Below, in pieces: positions 12,545-25,124 of a DNA stretch of 64,000 bases (the stretch's first letter is position 1; each line of letters opens with the position of its first letter). A program made the position numbers and the translations under genes. Below the pieces are notes generated by a model that was not told where the DNA came from, did not search any database, and saw only the letters and a list, made by a program, of their open reading frames with translations. This DNA comes from Siphonodentalium dalli (Eukaryota > Mollusca > Scaphopoda > Gadilida > Siphonodentaliidae): assembly GCA_032622095.1 (NCBI GenBank), contig CP136061.1, positions 58,423,301-58,487,300 on the forward strand. The letters are read 5' to 3'.

Positions 12545-14205
12545 AAGAAACAATTTTACTCAATATGACTAATTTAGGTTAGTCAAAAGTTTGTCCCCAC
12601 GATGACGAACTTTGGTTAGTCATAATAGCTAAGGCTGGAAATGAGTCATGATGACTAGGGTGATGTTAATTAGTCATAACGACTGAGAAATTGATATTGG
12701 GCCATTAAACTAGAATTGACCACTATTGAGTATTTGGAGGGAATTTTGGGCAAATAATTCCAATACTCAACCAGATGATATATCCAGATCAGAGACCGAG
12801 TTGAAGCAGGACACGTACACTTCCAATCAATTCTCTAAATTACAGATTCCAATGCTGGTTCTGATACAGATCCCATTAGATCCTCCCATCACATTGGTCC
12901 AAATATATAGATTTTTAGAATAATTGCGATGCAATGGAAATTGATTATTTAGCAATGAATAATTCACACAATATAAGGCAGTGTTGCAAAAGTATAGAGT
13001 TATTCTTCGTGTAACTTAGTCACTGTGTTTGAGGCCACAATTAGTCACAGTGACTCGCTGAAAGGTGCGGGTTAGTCAAAGCTATCCCAAATTATTGTGA
13101 AAAACCATAAGTTAGTTTATAGATCCTAATGTTTGCTCAGTGTAAGAGGATTGTGAATTGTACTGTGAAGCGTGTGAGTGCATGAGTTCTTCTGAGCTTT
13201 CGGTTGAGAAACGATTGTCCGTTCTTCCTATTGAGTTCTGACACCTGTTTGGACTGACGATAATGCAGAAGCTGGTGAAACATCATACCGCCCCTCCATC
13301 GTTTGCGGAACAACAACATTGCAGCCGTAAACAGAAACCGTTTAAGTTGCAACTGGGGTATTATCTCTCCGAACAAACACGTTTTCTAAGATCAATTTCC
13401 GACTCATGTGATGGAGAGAATCTTATGGTGATCGATATCGGGGGAATGGACAGTTCGTGAGTTCGTTACATCCGGATCAGATCTCGTTCATTCTATTTGA
13501 CATCTCAAGCTTGGCTCGGTAACAAATAATCCCGATGGTTGGCCGGCCTCATTGAGAGGATGAGCTATTTCCATCGTCATGTCATCATCCGGTGTCATAT
13601 AATGTATGATCACACCTGGCGTCGCGACAACGACGCATTGAGAAAACATTCGAGTCAATATGACTAACTTATATAGGGTTAATCACAAGCATTTGGTGTC
13701 ATTTTGACTAACCCACACCTTTCAGCATATTACTATAACTAAATCTGGTCTTAGTCATTGTGACTAAGTTACACGAAGAATAACTATAATTGCAACACAT
13801 GTTATGCTGAATATTCATTGATAAATATTACATTTCCATTTTATTGCAGTTCTATCGGATCAATAATTGAACGAATGTGATGAGAGGATATAATGACATA
13901 TGCATCAGAACTTCCCTCCCGCATCAAATGGAACACTATTAGGATAAAAGACTCTTATTCCATGACACCACAGGCATCTCGGAAAAACTAGTTAAACAGA
14001 TCTATTCCACAAGCGATTATTATACCTCTCAGTAGACCAGTACTGAAATTTGTGTTTTAGAGAATGGATGAAAGTTTCTCCTGCTTCCATTTCTGTCTCT
14101 GATTCTGGATAATATATCATCTGGTTGAGTTTGGAAATTATTTGCACCAAATAACATGTTCACTTTGTCAGTGACTCAATCTTGGTCATTTTGACTAACA
14201 TAATT
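12545..14205. mobile_element. Foldback element F2 with TTAGTCA-rich arms, about 1.65 kb
   Basis: Arms at about 12726-13120 and 13660-14190 are inverted copies: for example CTCAACCAGATGATATATCC near 12767 pairs with the reverse strand near 14113, and TTATTCTTCGTGTAACTTAG near 13000 with 13768-13787. At least twelve TTAGTCA or TGACTAA heptamers are clustered in the arms. The centre holds copy 2 of repeat R1. Exact ends and target duplication are not clear to me. No coding potential recognised. Confidence 0.72.
13133..13520 (+). repeat. Dispersed repeat R1, copy 2
   Basis: Collinear with 10860-11430 but without the 179-bp MITE, giving the uninterrupted site TTCCTATTGAGTTC at 13225-13238. Sits in the centre of foldback F2. 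Confidence 0.83.
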
Positions 14206-15796
14206 GTAGGTATATAGGCACTATAGGGGTCTCAAAATTCAACAGTAACTGTTGGAAATTCCATGCCCGACACTATTAACATCAGTTGGAAATTTCAAAA
14301 TAAACTTTGGTTCAAATTGTTTTAATAGTTTTATTTTCCAACCAGTATTTAGTGTTAAGTTTGTTGTTTTTACACCAAAAGTCGCATACTTTAAGTTAAT
14401 TTTTTGGAACGATATATGGTTACCAGTTGGAACTTTCCAACCTTATGGGGTGTCTAGTTAGAAATTTCTAAAGCTGACATGATAGTTGAAAAGGCGGGGG
14501 TTAATTTTTTGGGTTAGCACACGTTTGTGTCTCATATATACGCAGTATAAATACAGATAATTTAGTTTTCGATTTCGTGTTTTTTTTTTGTATCGCACAG
14601 AATTTCGGCCTACCGGCATCAACTGATAATACAAGAAAAATATTTACTGTTCGATTCGTGATTAAGACACCCACACTGATTGTCGGGATAAGCTACAAAT
14701 CCTCGAATTGAATTCAATTGATTGTGTCAACAAATATCCCCGCGACAACAGAACATCGTAATGCGATTGGACTGGAGATGAGAGGCGCACCCAACCTTAA
14801 ACGGGTCACGTGTACCATTTGAGGTCGAATTCTTAAGTCATATAGCTTATTGTAATTTAACACAATATTGAACACGATCACATGCATTTAATTGTTTGCA
14901 AGTGACTATATAATAGTAAGCAATGATAGTTGTAGTTTATTGTTAACATCATCAATTAAGAGAGCATATATACAAATGACAAATATATACATGTTATATA
15001 AATATACATACAAATGTTATACTAATCACAATATTAATCTTAGTGTTTACGTCATGTCACGGCCGCATGTCACGCGCATGCGGCCAGGTTCTGACATTTT
15101 CAAGTTTCGAGTGTTAGTGAGGTCGGTGATAATCTGGAGAATTTAGAAATTGGAAGCCATACATAGATGTGCCGAATGCCAGTTGCCCTTTTAAAACCTG
15201 ATTAGCAATATCACATGCGTGTGATAGAGCGAAATAAAAATTTCCAAATAAAATATTCACTGGAGTACTGGACATCAATGTTGAGTATTGGAACTTGAGA
15301 ATGTGTGTCGTCATATTACCTTCTCGGGCGAAATTAGACAAAGGTTACAGACATCGAATTCAGAAAGTAGCATATAATATATCATGAGAAAATGGCCTAT
15401 TTAAGAAACTGGAAATAAATTAGCAATATCACATGCGTGTGATCGAGTGAAATAAAACTTCCAAATAAAATATTTACTGCATGCCACGACGCTAGGTGGG
15501 ATCGGACATTAGGCAACCATTTCCGCTAATCTCAACCAACTGGACTGATCAAATTACAAACTCAAATTCAATTTAAACCACAAACAATCGCTCATTATTT
15601 ACAGAATTTCCCTTCGCGTTTTCTAATTCTTGGAATATAAAAACAAATTTACAACCGGAACTTTCTACCATATATATACAGGATCTGTTTGACACCTAAT
15701 ATAATTAAATTTGCACAACACGAAGTTATAGTTATAGTTTTGCAAATTGATAAAGGATTAGAAAAAACTGAAGCCCCGAAAGAATGTCACGTTGCT
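14206..15796. other. No gene recognised; short direct repeat
   Basis: AT-rich sequence. TAGCAATATCACATGCGTGT with about 40 following bases occurs at 15206-15260 and again at 15421-15480. Open frames up to 84 codons show no domain. Confidence 0.45.
15061..15085. other. Perfect 9-bp hairpin
   Basis: GGCCGCATG and its reverse complement CATGCGGCC are separated by a 7-base loop. The GC-rich stem stands out in AT-rich surroundings. It is not followed by a T run on either side and its role is unknown. Confidence 0.7.
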
Positions 15797-16260
15797 TAAA
15801 GATGCATAATCCGAATTAACGCTCGCAAATAACTATATCCTTGGCTTCGGGGGTAAAACATATTTGATTCGAGTTGAGGAACCCACCCATCAAAGCTCAG
15901 GGTGATCAAATATCGTTTTTGAAGTCTATTTTTTTTCACCATCGATACTGTTTAGTGGCCCAGTAAAAAGTCGACGAGAAGACGGTATCGGACCAAATGG
16001 CGGAGGAAGATGGATAACTCTAAAATCAAGTTTCTTTTTGTGTTAGATATTTGACAAACAAGCAAAATTTCTTTGAACATAATGTTAATAAATAACAGGT
16101 TTTGTGCAATTTTATACTATATTTGACTGTGGTTATAGCATTACTTTTCGGCAATTAATCGATGCTGATAACTGAAGCCGCATTTCAAAAAATGTTGTTG
16201 TTGTTGTTGTTGTTGTTGGAATCTGATTATATTGGGAACATCGAATCCGAGTACTTTTAA
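15797..16260 (+). mobile_element. MITE family M3, copy 1
   Basis: Shares ATAATCCGAATTAACGCTC, AGGAACCCACCC, CAAAGCTCAGGGTGATCA and a TGTTGTTGTT tract with 18942-19418, and in reverse with 56287-56730. Ends approach the family form TTTAAAGGTACTCAATCCGA. A (GTT)n run lies at 16197-16218. No coding capacity. Confidence 0.82.
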
Positions 16261-16740
16261 ATATTATTGTTTACTTAAGTCGATTCCACTGAAATATGCC
16301 ATCGTGTTTCACAATGCCAAAATGAGTTTTCGATGTCATGGTTATAGGGGTAGGGAAAACTAAAAATAATCTTACATGCAAGAGATATATTTAAAGTGCG
16401 AAATGGTATATATACGAAACAATTCGTGAATTTCTCTAAGTATTATATAGGATATGGGTGTTTTAATGTCATATACCCTATAATTAAGTCACAAATGTGC
16501 AAAATGAAAAGCCGGTTTCATGAACCGATACAAATTGCGTTCACAAATATACCTCTTCAGAATGGGGAAAAAAGAATCATGGATTGATTTCACTCCGTGA
16601 CAAGTGGTATACCAATGCCCAATATCAGAACTAAGGGCGACGGCATACTAACACAAACCTCAATTCGGTCCTGTATTATAATCCAATAAATTTTGATGGA
16701 TGATGGAACCTGGCCAAGTTTAATAAGTATCCAGATTATG
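16261..16740. other. No gene recognised
   Basis: AT-rich; a 63-codon frame at 16396-16587 has no recognisable motif. Confidence 0.4.
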
Positions 16741-17819
16741 TTTAGTTGGGTTTGAAAACACACTCATGGTCGAAACTTCGTTCAACATTCCTAATGCTCA
16801 GCAATGCTGGACTATATGCTGGTGGAATCACACCCATTAGCTCCTTGGCAAACTACAAGTCAATTGTACTTTCATGTGGCCTCTATATGTGTCGGAGTGT
16901 TTGTACAACACGTCAGTTTGTAATGAAACCAAGCTGGAAAGAATCCATCGCTTCTGTTTAAAACGCATTCAAGGCCTATCGCCGAGATGCAGAACAGATA
17001 TTGTCCTTGGTTTGTTGGGAACTTCGTCTTTGGAGTCAATCATTGAAGCCAGGAAGCTTTCTCTGTTCGGTGACTTGTGTCGTGTTCCTATGGGAAAGGC
17101 CTGCAAAAACGTCTTTCTCAGACGCCTTTATGAGTGCATCTACACACCACCATATAACAAAAATCAGTGTTGTGTAATATTATCTCGATCATCGAGAAGT
17201 ACGACATGACCGATGCCCTAACTGAATATGTCCAATTTGGTACATTCATTCCGAAAGTATCCTGGAAAAGACGAGTCAGATGTATTATACATAAAGCAGA
17301 CGAATTCGCGTGGAAATCAAGAATAAGTACTGATCCATCATTCAATCGATTTGTAAAAGTACATGGCACGCTACAAGTCTCACCTATTTCACTATTTGGT
17401 ACCTTTGTAGAACATTCCCAAACAACAGGCGATCATACCACTCACTAGCAAGTGTAATTGAAGCAACCACTTCCTCAGATGCAGGATTCTGCACTGTCTC
17501 ACTCTGTGAACTTTCATACACCGATATCGTAGAACATATACTTATTGATTGTCATTACCTTGTAAATATAAGAAACGACATGTTCTATGATATCATTAAC
17601 CAGTTTGGGGTACACCCATTCACTCTTGTTGATCAGCTATCGTCCTCCAATATGATCTTACTACACATATCACTCATCAACGATGAATTGATGTCTGTGC
17701 TGATTGATATTGACTCCTTCCTGAACTTCATGATCACGGCTACATCTCGATTATGGCATGCATACTTTCTTCTGAAAAGCGCGGTTTTGCGCGATCGGAT
17801 ACAATTGCCGATATTGCCC
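16741..17819 (+). pseudogene. Decayed LINE, C-terminal part of the reverse transcriptase ORF
   Basis: A non-LTR retrotransposon protein can be followed through three frames. The first piece (about 16746-16870) reads LSNAGLYAGGITPISSLANY. The second (16874-17165) contains KLERIHRFCLKRIQGLSPR followed by LGLLGTSSLESIIEARKLSL, typical of the region after the RT palm in many invertebrate LINEs, where the thumb and a line of conserved Arg/Lys residues sit. The third (about 17170-17819) contains WKRRVRCIIHKADEFAWKSR and ends in a Cys/His-containing tail (SLCELSYTDIVEHILIDCHY). Frameshifts near 16870 and 17165-17195, with further damage near 17445, prevent full translation. The RT palm and endonuclease are absent: a 5'-truncated copy, as usual for LINEs. 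The clade is not certain. It differs from the 38-45 kb LINE. Confidence 0.78.
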
Positions 17820-18300
17820 TGACCGATCCGAACACCAATTTCGATCCGCCATAGACTATCGATCCGTTCTCACAGCATGACTCTCCAACAAATCAATAAT
17901 AATGTTACGGATCAGTTGTGACTCGTCTGTGTCTTATTTGCTTATCGTCTAAGCAGGGGCACGGGTGGGTCGCAACTGCTTCGATTTCGATGGAGTCGCG
18001 CTTGGGTGGGGTCTATCTCGGTCTCGCCTCACATCCAGTGCCATATTTCTTGGAGAGACACTCATGCTGTAACTCACAATATATATATGGTGAAACATTG
18101 AATTTTTACTATTTTCCAACTGATACATGCTAACGAGTTCACATGGAGTCAAATTATTGTATTATAAATGTATTACTTTCAGGTAGGTGTGTATACCATA
18201 CCTTGTGGTTCCACTGTATATAATGTTAATTTAATATTCCTGTTTGTCAATTTATGTCAATCTTAATTTATGGAGGAAATAAAGATGTAATAATAGTAAT
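17820..18300 (+). other. Probable 3' untranslated tail of the decayed LINE
   Basis: Follows the stop of the LINE reading frame and ends in TATGGAGGAAATAAAGATGT, with AATAAA near 18278 and a simple TAATAATAG tail. Similar wording (GGAGGAAATAAAGGATATAT) is found in reverse near 24470-24500, possibly the tail of a second copy. Confidence 0.5.
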
Positions 18301-18941
18301 TAAGCCATGAAATAATTTAACGCCTCACCTCACTTGGCAATCTTCGCTCGCACATTTTATCTATGCAAAGAATCACCAGAAAGTAGTTTCCGGTTGTGAT
18401 CGAGAGGATTTATACTCCAATGATGAATTATCGCGGTAAAAGGTGTGTTTTGGTGGTCATTTCGTATATGTTTTTTACACATGTGGAATACTCAAATTAG
18501 ACGTCGAAGTTATTCCTGCGTCTAAATATATGTGTATCTACAGTATAGCTATACCAACGTCGGTATACAACGCTTTGATTCGCGCAGTGGATGCAATCTT
18601 AAAACTAATATGTAATTATGGGTTTTCTATATAAATTGTGCAACCCTACTCTGCTACACAATCATGTGAAATATATATACCATTTTAAAATGCATGGAAA
18701 AATCTCCCCTTTTTGTCGTGTTATTGGGCTATGAAATCCAGATATTCAAAGTTGATTCAGTGATCGATATGTTGACACGAGATGGCTATCTGATCATATA
18801 TACACCCATTGTGTCATGTCAGAATGAAGTTTCTGGGTACAATTGGCATAGTTCTCATCGATTGCCGAGCGTTCCCAATAACCCAATGAACGTTCGACGC
18901 TTCATCTGTGATTTCGTTTGTCGCATATTTATTTATGCTCT
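18301..18941. other. No gene recognised
   Basis: Two open frames of 63 and 83 codons without recognisable features. Confidence 0.4.
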
Positions 18942-19418
18942 TTAACGATGCATAATCCGAATTAACGCTCCCAAATTATTATTTCTTTGGCTTCGGGGGG
19001 TAAAAACAAATATTTGATTCCAGTCGAGGAACCCACCCACCAAAGCTCAGGGTGATCAGATATCGATTTTTGAAATCTACTATTTTTCACCTCTACTTTT
19101 TGGCGGTCAGGCAAATAGTCGACAAGCAGACGGTCTCGGACCAAATTGCGGATGAAGATGGATATAACTCTAAAAATCAAGTGGCTGTGTGTTATATATT
19201 TGACAAACCGGCCACATTCTGTTAAACAAAATGTTGATAAATAACAGGTTTTGGGCAATTTTATACTATATAGTTGACTGTGGTTAGCATTATTTTGGGG
19301 CAATTAATCGATTCTGTATAATTTCTGATAACTGAAGTGGCATTTCAAAAAATGTTGTTGTTATCGTTGTTGGAATCTGATGATATGAGGACCATCGATT
19401 CGAATTTAGTACCTTTAA
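18942..19418 (+). mobile_element. MITE family M3, copy 2
   Basis: Collinear with 15797-16260 and in the same orientation. Starts ACGATGCATAATCCGAATTA and ends near TTTAGTACCTTTAAAG. Arms are inverted imperfect repeats at the extreme ends only. No coding capacity. Confidence 0.82.
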
Positions 19419-20244
19419 AGAAATATGAGTTTGTTTTGCTTCTTTCTTTAAATATATGGTCTGTGGCGGCAGTAAAAATAGAAATTTGACGAAAATTAAA
19501 CGCCGAAGTCAGACTCGTAAAAATGTAGAAAATTGCAGGATGACATAAATAATAATAAGCCACAATTATAACTCTCTGATCTCGAAACAAATGACTAATT
19601 GATGCTGTGTTGAATGCCAATGTTTACGTGTTTACATATACTTTCGCTCAGTGCACTATTTGTCCTTCAAAACAACTAATCCGAGAGCCTGATTTCCAAC
19701 CCACACATATAGTCCCCAAACCATGCGTCTTGTGTCCTAACCCACACAATGAATGTCACAATCCATCCACGGGGTGTCTCAATTCATCCGATTAGTGTCG
19801 CGACCCTGCAACGATTGTTCCAAACCAAAGTGCATGGTATAGTGCCCCAAACAATGCCACTAGTGTTCCAAACCACATATGTTTGTTATGGTATATTTTG
19901 TCTTCTTAAAAAATGTAAACTATTCGGTAACATGTAACGAAATTTGCCCAATTTCACCACTTCTTTTTATTTTGTAATGACAACAATAATAATTTGTTTT
20001 TGTTGCATGTTTCCGCCATCTTTATAACATAAATTTTAATTTAATTGAAGTTGATATTCCACAGGGAACAAAATATCTTACAACAAAGCCATACATGTAA
20101 ATTGGACTTTTTTTCAAAGAATTCTAAAAAAAATTCCCCAAAGCAGATTTTGAAAAAGTTACTCCCCCTGATTCTACCCGATAAAATGACACAAACAATT
20201 ACATATTATATATTTTCCATTGTTTTATCGCTTATATATGAGAA
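19419..20244. other. No gene recognised
   Basis: AT-rich, with a 113-codon Lys/Ile/Phe-rich open frame at 20045-20386 that overlaps the LINE tail below and has no domain. Confidence 0.4.
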
Positions 20245-20269
20245 CTATGAAAGTGTTACTGAACCATTT

Positions 20270-20345
20270 TTTTTTTGTATAAATAGGTTTATTGCAAATA
20301 AAATATGCAAAGAGCCAGACAACAGGTCCGAAGACCTATATAAGT
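20270..20345 (-). other. LINE 3'-end stem-loop, minus strand
   Basis: On the minus strand TATAGGTCTTCGGACCTG forms a stem-loop followed by TTGTCTGGCTC and an AATAAA-containing tail. The same arrangement (TATAAGCCCTCGGGCTTG then TTGTCTGATCC) closes the LINE at about 45075-45105. I read it as a 5'-truncated LINE of a related family. Such 3' stem-loops serve as the template-recognition signal for LINE reverse transcriptase. Confidence 0.6.
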
Positions 20346-20493
20346 CCGACTCAACAAAATATAAATTACAAAAAATATTCACGTGATCAACAAAACAAAA
20401 CAAAATTAAGTGCATATGGTGATACTGTACAGTTGATGCAGGAGTCAACTGCACCATTGATTATGACCAAGAATCATACAGAGCTAAGCTTCA

Positions 20494-21276
20494 TGTTGCG
20501 TTTACACTGTGTGTAGATCTGTATACAGATCTGTATGAAGTCACGTGTCGTGCATTACTGTCATCACAACATGATGACTAATAGTGAACACGCGCTGACC
20601 AGTACTCTGGTAATTGACAACGCACTATGGGTCGTTTCAGTTTAGGCCAGACATAAAATGGATCAACTATCAGCAGACAACAGCGATTTGGTATGTGTGC
20701 CGTGTCAGCATATATATATATAGGTCTCCTGTTTGACACTATCTGGGCGGTGGCCATTTTGGATCGGTATGGGGTGGATATCCATGCTATACAACACCCT
20801 TTATTTGACCAAATGTAGCAATATTTCCAACTGATGACAATTCCAATGAAAATGTTGACCAAATGTAGGACAATATTGTTTTTCTTAAATTAACTAGCAG
20901 TTTTGACTGACCACGGGAGGGATCAGGGCACATCTATGTCAGGTATGAAATTTCTAACTGTTGAACATTTTGACTGAAGTTGGGGTGAGATACCCATCAC
21001 CCCCGGTTGACACGTCCCTGTCCATCTTGAATATACGAAATACATGGGTTGAAATGACAACGAAAACTGAAACGCATTCGCCAAGCCCGAGTAACAATTA
21101 ATCAAAACAGATTTGCCTGTCACAATGCTTCGGCGTTGACCGTGACGTATAGCGGACACGATTTTTGCTCACACGAACGAATACCGTTTTCTTTCTGTGT
21201 GCATTTCTGTATCAACCAGTTCGCACTAGTCTGCGTGTAGATCTGTGTACAGTTCTATAGCAGTGTAAATGCACCC
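20494..21276. mobile_element. MITE-like element with GCGTTTACACTG ends, about 780 bp
   Basis: Left end TTGCGTTTACACTGTGTGTA and right end, reverse-complemented, GGTGCATTTACACTGCTATA. Both continue into AGATCTGTATACAG/ACAGATCTACACG words. No obvious target duplication could be assigned and no protein is encoded. Confidence 0.6.
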
Positions 21277-21718
21277 TCAGGGCCTTGCCAGGTAAATTTG
21301 ACAGCCCGTGAACGTACGGGGTCCATACAATTGTATTGTTTCATAATTTTATACACACTTTTTAATGAATTCGCCGGGTGATTTCGTTTTTTTCTAACCA
21401 TTTGGTATGTGAACAATTAATGATAGTAAGGATGGTATTATGAAAAACTATCATCTGTGCTTACGGCAGTGCAAATATAACTATTTTTTTTCGGGTTTTG
21501 GTTGGGTACTTTAATTCAAACCCACCATCCCTTTCTTAACAGAACGAAAATTTACACCACCCCCAATAATACTTACTCCCATATAATAAAGTATTATTGG
21601 GATAGGGTCAATTTTTGTTCTGGGGACCTGTGCTTCTTAAATAAACACGTCACGGAATTTAGTTTCTTAAACGAGGTTTTTATGACAAGATAGCAGGATA
21701 ACTATATATTGAGGGAAA

Positions 21719-22085
21719 AATCAGCTTTGTATTCCACTATATGTGAAAATAAAAGTAAATGTTTGGGTTTCTGCATGGTTGTACTTTCAAAAAAACCCAT
21801 TCTGAAATGAAAGCGCCAGTGAATTTCGTTTCAGAAATTGTGTATTATTGATCAGTGATAACTAGAGCACTATTAATATGAAAATCAGCTTTGTACTCAA
21901 AAGTGCAAATATAAGTCATTTTGGGGGTACTATCAAAACACCCCTTCTGAAATGAAAACGCCAGCAAATTTCGTTTAAGAAATTGTGTATTGTTGATCAG
22001 TGATTACTAGAGCACTATTAATATAAACAATCAGCTTTGTACTCAAAAGTGCAAATAGAAGTCATTTGTGGGTTTTTGTGGGGTC
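21719..22085 (+). repeat. ~146-165-bp tandem repeat, about 2.5 copies
   Basis: ATCAGCTTTGTACTC begins units at about 21720, 21884 and 22030. Each continues through AAGTGCAAATA, CCCTTCTGAAATGAAA, GCCAG.AAATTTCGTTT and TTGATCAGTGAT.ACTAGAGC. Confidence 0.8.
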
Positions 22086-23341
22086 TCTGGTCCCTAAACG
22101 CCAGGAATGCGGAACTTAAGAAATCCGATTCTTTGAACGTTCCTGGGGTGTAACAAATCTGGGGCATCTGCAGGCTCCCTGATTAAACGGGAGTCGACTG
22201 CTGAATCCAGCTTTGTTGTAACGAAGAATGGACGGCTCTGAATGTTACAAACAACTAATTATTTTCCATATATATGCGACAATATTAACTCTAAGTGTCG
22301 TCGGCGATGGGTTAAGCCTATTTGAACTTAAAGTGGTAAATTTTAACTCAGAACGTCATCCGATACACCAGTCGGCGACAACAAACGCACCCTTTTTCGG
22401 TATTTAAAAAAAAAACGAAAACCTTCCACTTCCAGAACTACCCCACTTTTTGCATAAAAACCAGCAGCATAAACATACCAGACTCCTTCCATAACCACCC
22501 CACGAGACTCTTCCTGACCATAAACAAAAATGATCGCCATGTTTACGTATAGGCTACGATTTTCTGCTGTTACCGCTCAGAGGCGTTATTTCGCTAAAAT
22601 CCGATTCAGATTCTGGATTCAGATTACAGATTGGTCCCCGTACGACTTGGTTCGGCAAAAGAATAGACCAAAAATTGGCAGAATCAGTAAACGAACAGAC
22701 CGTAATCTCAATTTTGTGGTAATCCGATTGGGATTCGGATTCCGATTACGGACTCAAATGTTCGTAATGTAAACAAACCGAGATTTCGCCACCTCAGAGT
22801 TTAAAAACACAATAAAACATAATAATCCGTCTCTTGTGTACAAATTATTGCAGAATATAAACGATCTATATCAAAGAATTTTAAATGCGGAAACAAATTT
22901 GTTTTATTGAATGTAAACTGGGAGAATATTACTGAAATTAGCCAAATAATAACGCTATTGATAGTAACGCTGGGGAAGCACTTCGGTTGATGGCGAAGCA
23001 ATTGCAAATCATTGTTGATTGTCACTTTCATATGTCCATTTCATAATTCCATCCTTAAAATACCGCCCGAACGCATGTCGATTTCGAATTCGGCGTATAC
23101 GTCACCATTGACCGAATTCATATGAACCTGCATGGATATGTCTTCTGCTGTGTTCGTTATTATAATGTTTCTTCTTATTCAAGAAATAGTAGGATTATAT
23201 GGTATCGATGGATTATCAGATACACGTATGTACTATCATCTAGTCTTAAAGTTATAGCAATTTCATGTTTAACATGTTTTGTTTCGTTAAATGCAGTCGT
23301 TTTGCACAATAGTCTCTGTATAGACAACAGACACATGTTCT
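22086..23341. other. No gene recognised
   Basis: Short frames only. GATTC/GAATC-rich words between 22590 and 22760 form a weak inverted pattern (CCGATTCAGATTCTGG against GGATTCGGATTCCG). Confidence 0.4.
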
Positions 23342-23948
23342 AGGGACGTGACTAGAAGTTTCCTCAAACTTCCGGCCAACTGCACCCCCCCCCCCCCCCC
23401 CCCATTGAACCAAACATCAATCTCACAGGTTCGCAGAATTCAATTTGCTCCCATTGGAAATATCCAATCTGACAAACACTAAGATTGGAAAATTACCAAC
23501 TTTTACTGGTTGAAAAAAATCAAACAATGAGAACAATGCCAACCTATATATGGTGTCAAATTATAACACATACATTTGTTTATACATACAAAGGAATTGG
23601 GGTACAAGTACTGACTCACTTAAGGGTACCCCCTCTCCCATATGTTATTACACTGAAAAAATAAATAATTAGTAATGGCAAAGCAACATGACTACCAAAA
23701 CAAGTTGAACATATATACAGATCACTGGACACCCCCTCTCCCGAGTTAGTCATAAATTTGTATATGTATTTATTTAAAATCGGGTTTGTTTGTTGCGTTT
23801 GTTGGCTTGTACGTATCATTATTTGAAACAGTTAGTCAAAATAATCCTGATTTTCCTCACGTAAGAATGACTGCACAGCTTAGCAAATTGTACCAAAGTT
23901 CGGGGTGGGGGTCGAGACACAAAATCAACCCCTGTCGTCACGTCCCTG
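23342..23948. mobile_element. Possible hAT-like MITE with (C)AGGGACGTGAC ends
   Basis: TAGGGACGTGAC at the left and CAGGGACGTGAC (reverse-complemented) at the right bracket about 600 bp that includes a poly-C run at 23384-23403. CAGGG-type ends are common in hAT elements, but I could not find a matching 8-bp duplication. Single CAGGGACGTG words also occur at 8682 and 21011 (reverse). Confidence 0.45.
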
Positions 23949-24664
23949 TTCAACTGACAAGTTTCGTGTGTTCTTCACAACATCTTCGGAATTTGATTCA
24001 GGAGGCCTAGAGCTGTCATGTTTCGATATGCTTGCCATCATCAATAAACACACTTTAACTTGAAAAAAAGATGCGATTAAGTCGGATTGGCAGCAAATTA
24101 TGTGCCGTGTATATACACATAGAAGAAAAGCATGACTTTCACAACAAACATGTACTTTATAAATATAAGATACAAATGATACTTGTGTCAAATACATGGG
24201 CCATGTTTGACACTGGGAGAGAGTTTCGGAGACCACGTGGATTTCAAAATCTGACCTAGAATCGGGAATTAGCCCCGCCCCCGTAATCGGCTTCGGATTC
24301 TCAATCCGGATTTTAGCGAAATTACGACTCTGGGCATTTTCCCTCAAAGATAATCAATAAATGCTGCGTCGAATGTCCCTCACGAATATATTCCATGATC
24401 TCCCTCATTCGCAAATCTCGTCAGATTCCGTACCGTAAGGGGTCACAGGCCGACTCGAGGAGTCATGTATATATATATCCTTTATTTCCTCCGTTAACGA
24501 AGAGCTTTTACAATATAATTGGAATGTTTACACAATACAATACAAAGATCAAATAAATAAATAAGCATTAAACTATGTGGTAGCAGATAAGTCAGCCAGA
24601 GATTAGATGAGACAGTCATGCACGTTTATAGAGAGACATGTCTGAAAGCAGATTGTTGGTTGTA
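23949..24664. other. No gene recognised; possible LINE tail on the minus strand
   Basis: The minus-strand 140-codon frame at 23925-24347 has no domain. GGAGGAAATAAAGG followed by AT repeats on the minus strand near 24470-24500 may be a LINE 3' tail. Confidence 0.35.
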
Positions 24665-24880
24665 CATACAACAGGCCATACATACATACATACATACATA
24701 CATTCATATATATAAAACATACACCCATACACATGTATACATATATACATACACATACATACATACATACGTACACGCACATACATACACACGAATGCAC
24801 ACGCATACATACAAATATACACACGCACATACACACACCCACCCTCGCATACATGCACACATTCACACATACATACGGGG
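24665..24880. repeat. (TACA)n / (CACACA)n microsatellite
   Basis: Tetranucleotide TACA repeats grade into CACACG-type dinucleotides. All four overlapping open frames here (60-106 codons, Tyr/His/Thr or Cys/Val/Tyr-rich) are translations of the microsatellite. Confidence 0.95.
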
Positions 24881-25124
24881 ATATTGGCAGACTGTCCAGT
24901 GGCAATCAGACATAAATAAGCGCACAACCATACGATAAAGATCTACACAAGAGAACACCACGCCGTCATGAACGCTTTCGATAAATCACTCAAAATTAAA
25001 CAAAACTATATTATGTACATATCTTGACTTGAAAGACAGTGTGTTTATTTTGATAAATCCAACTTCGAATAGAAGTATTTGCATGTACGTTGATTGGGAC
25101 GACCCTGTTAACACACCAACCAAT

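Noticed and set aside
20045-20386. 113-codon Lys/Ile/Phe-rich frame
   Set aside because: AT-driven composition, no domain, and it overlaps a LINE 3' tail on the other strand.
24616-24938. Overlapping open frames of 60-106 codons rich in Tyr/His/Thr or Cys/Val/Tyr
   Set aside because: They are translations of the (TACA)n/(CACACA)n microsatellite in different frames.
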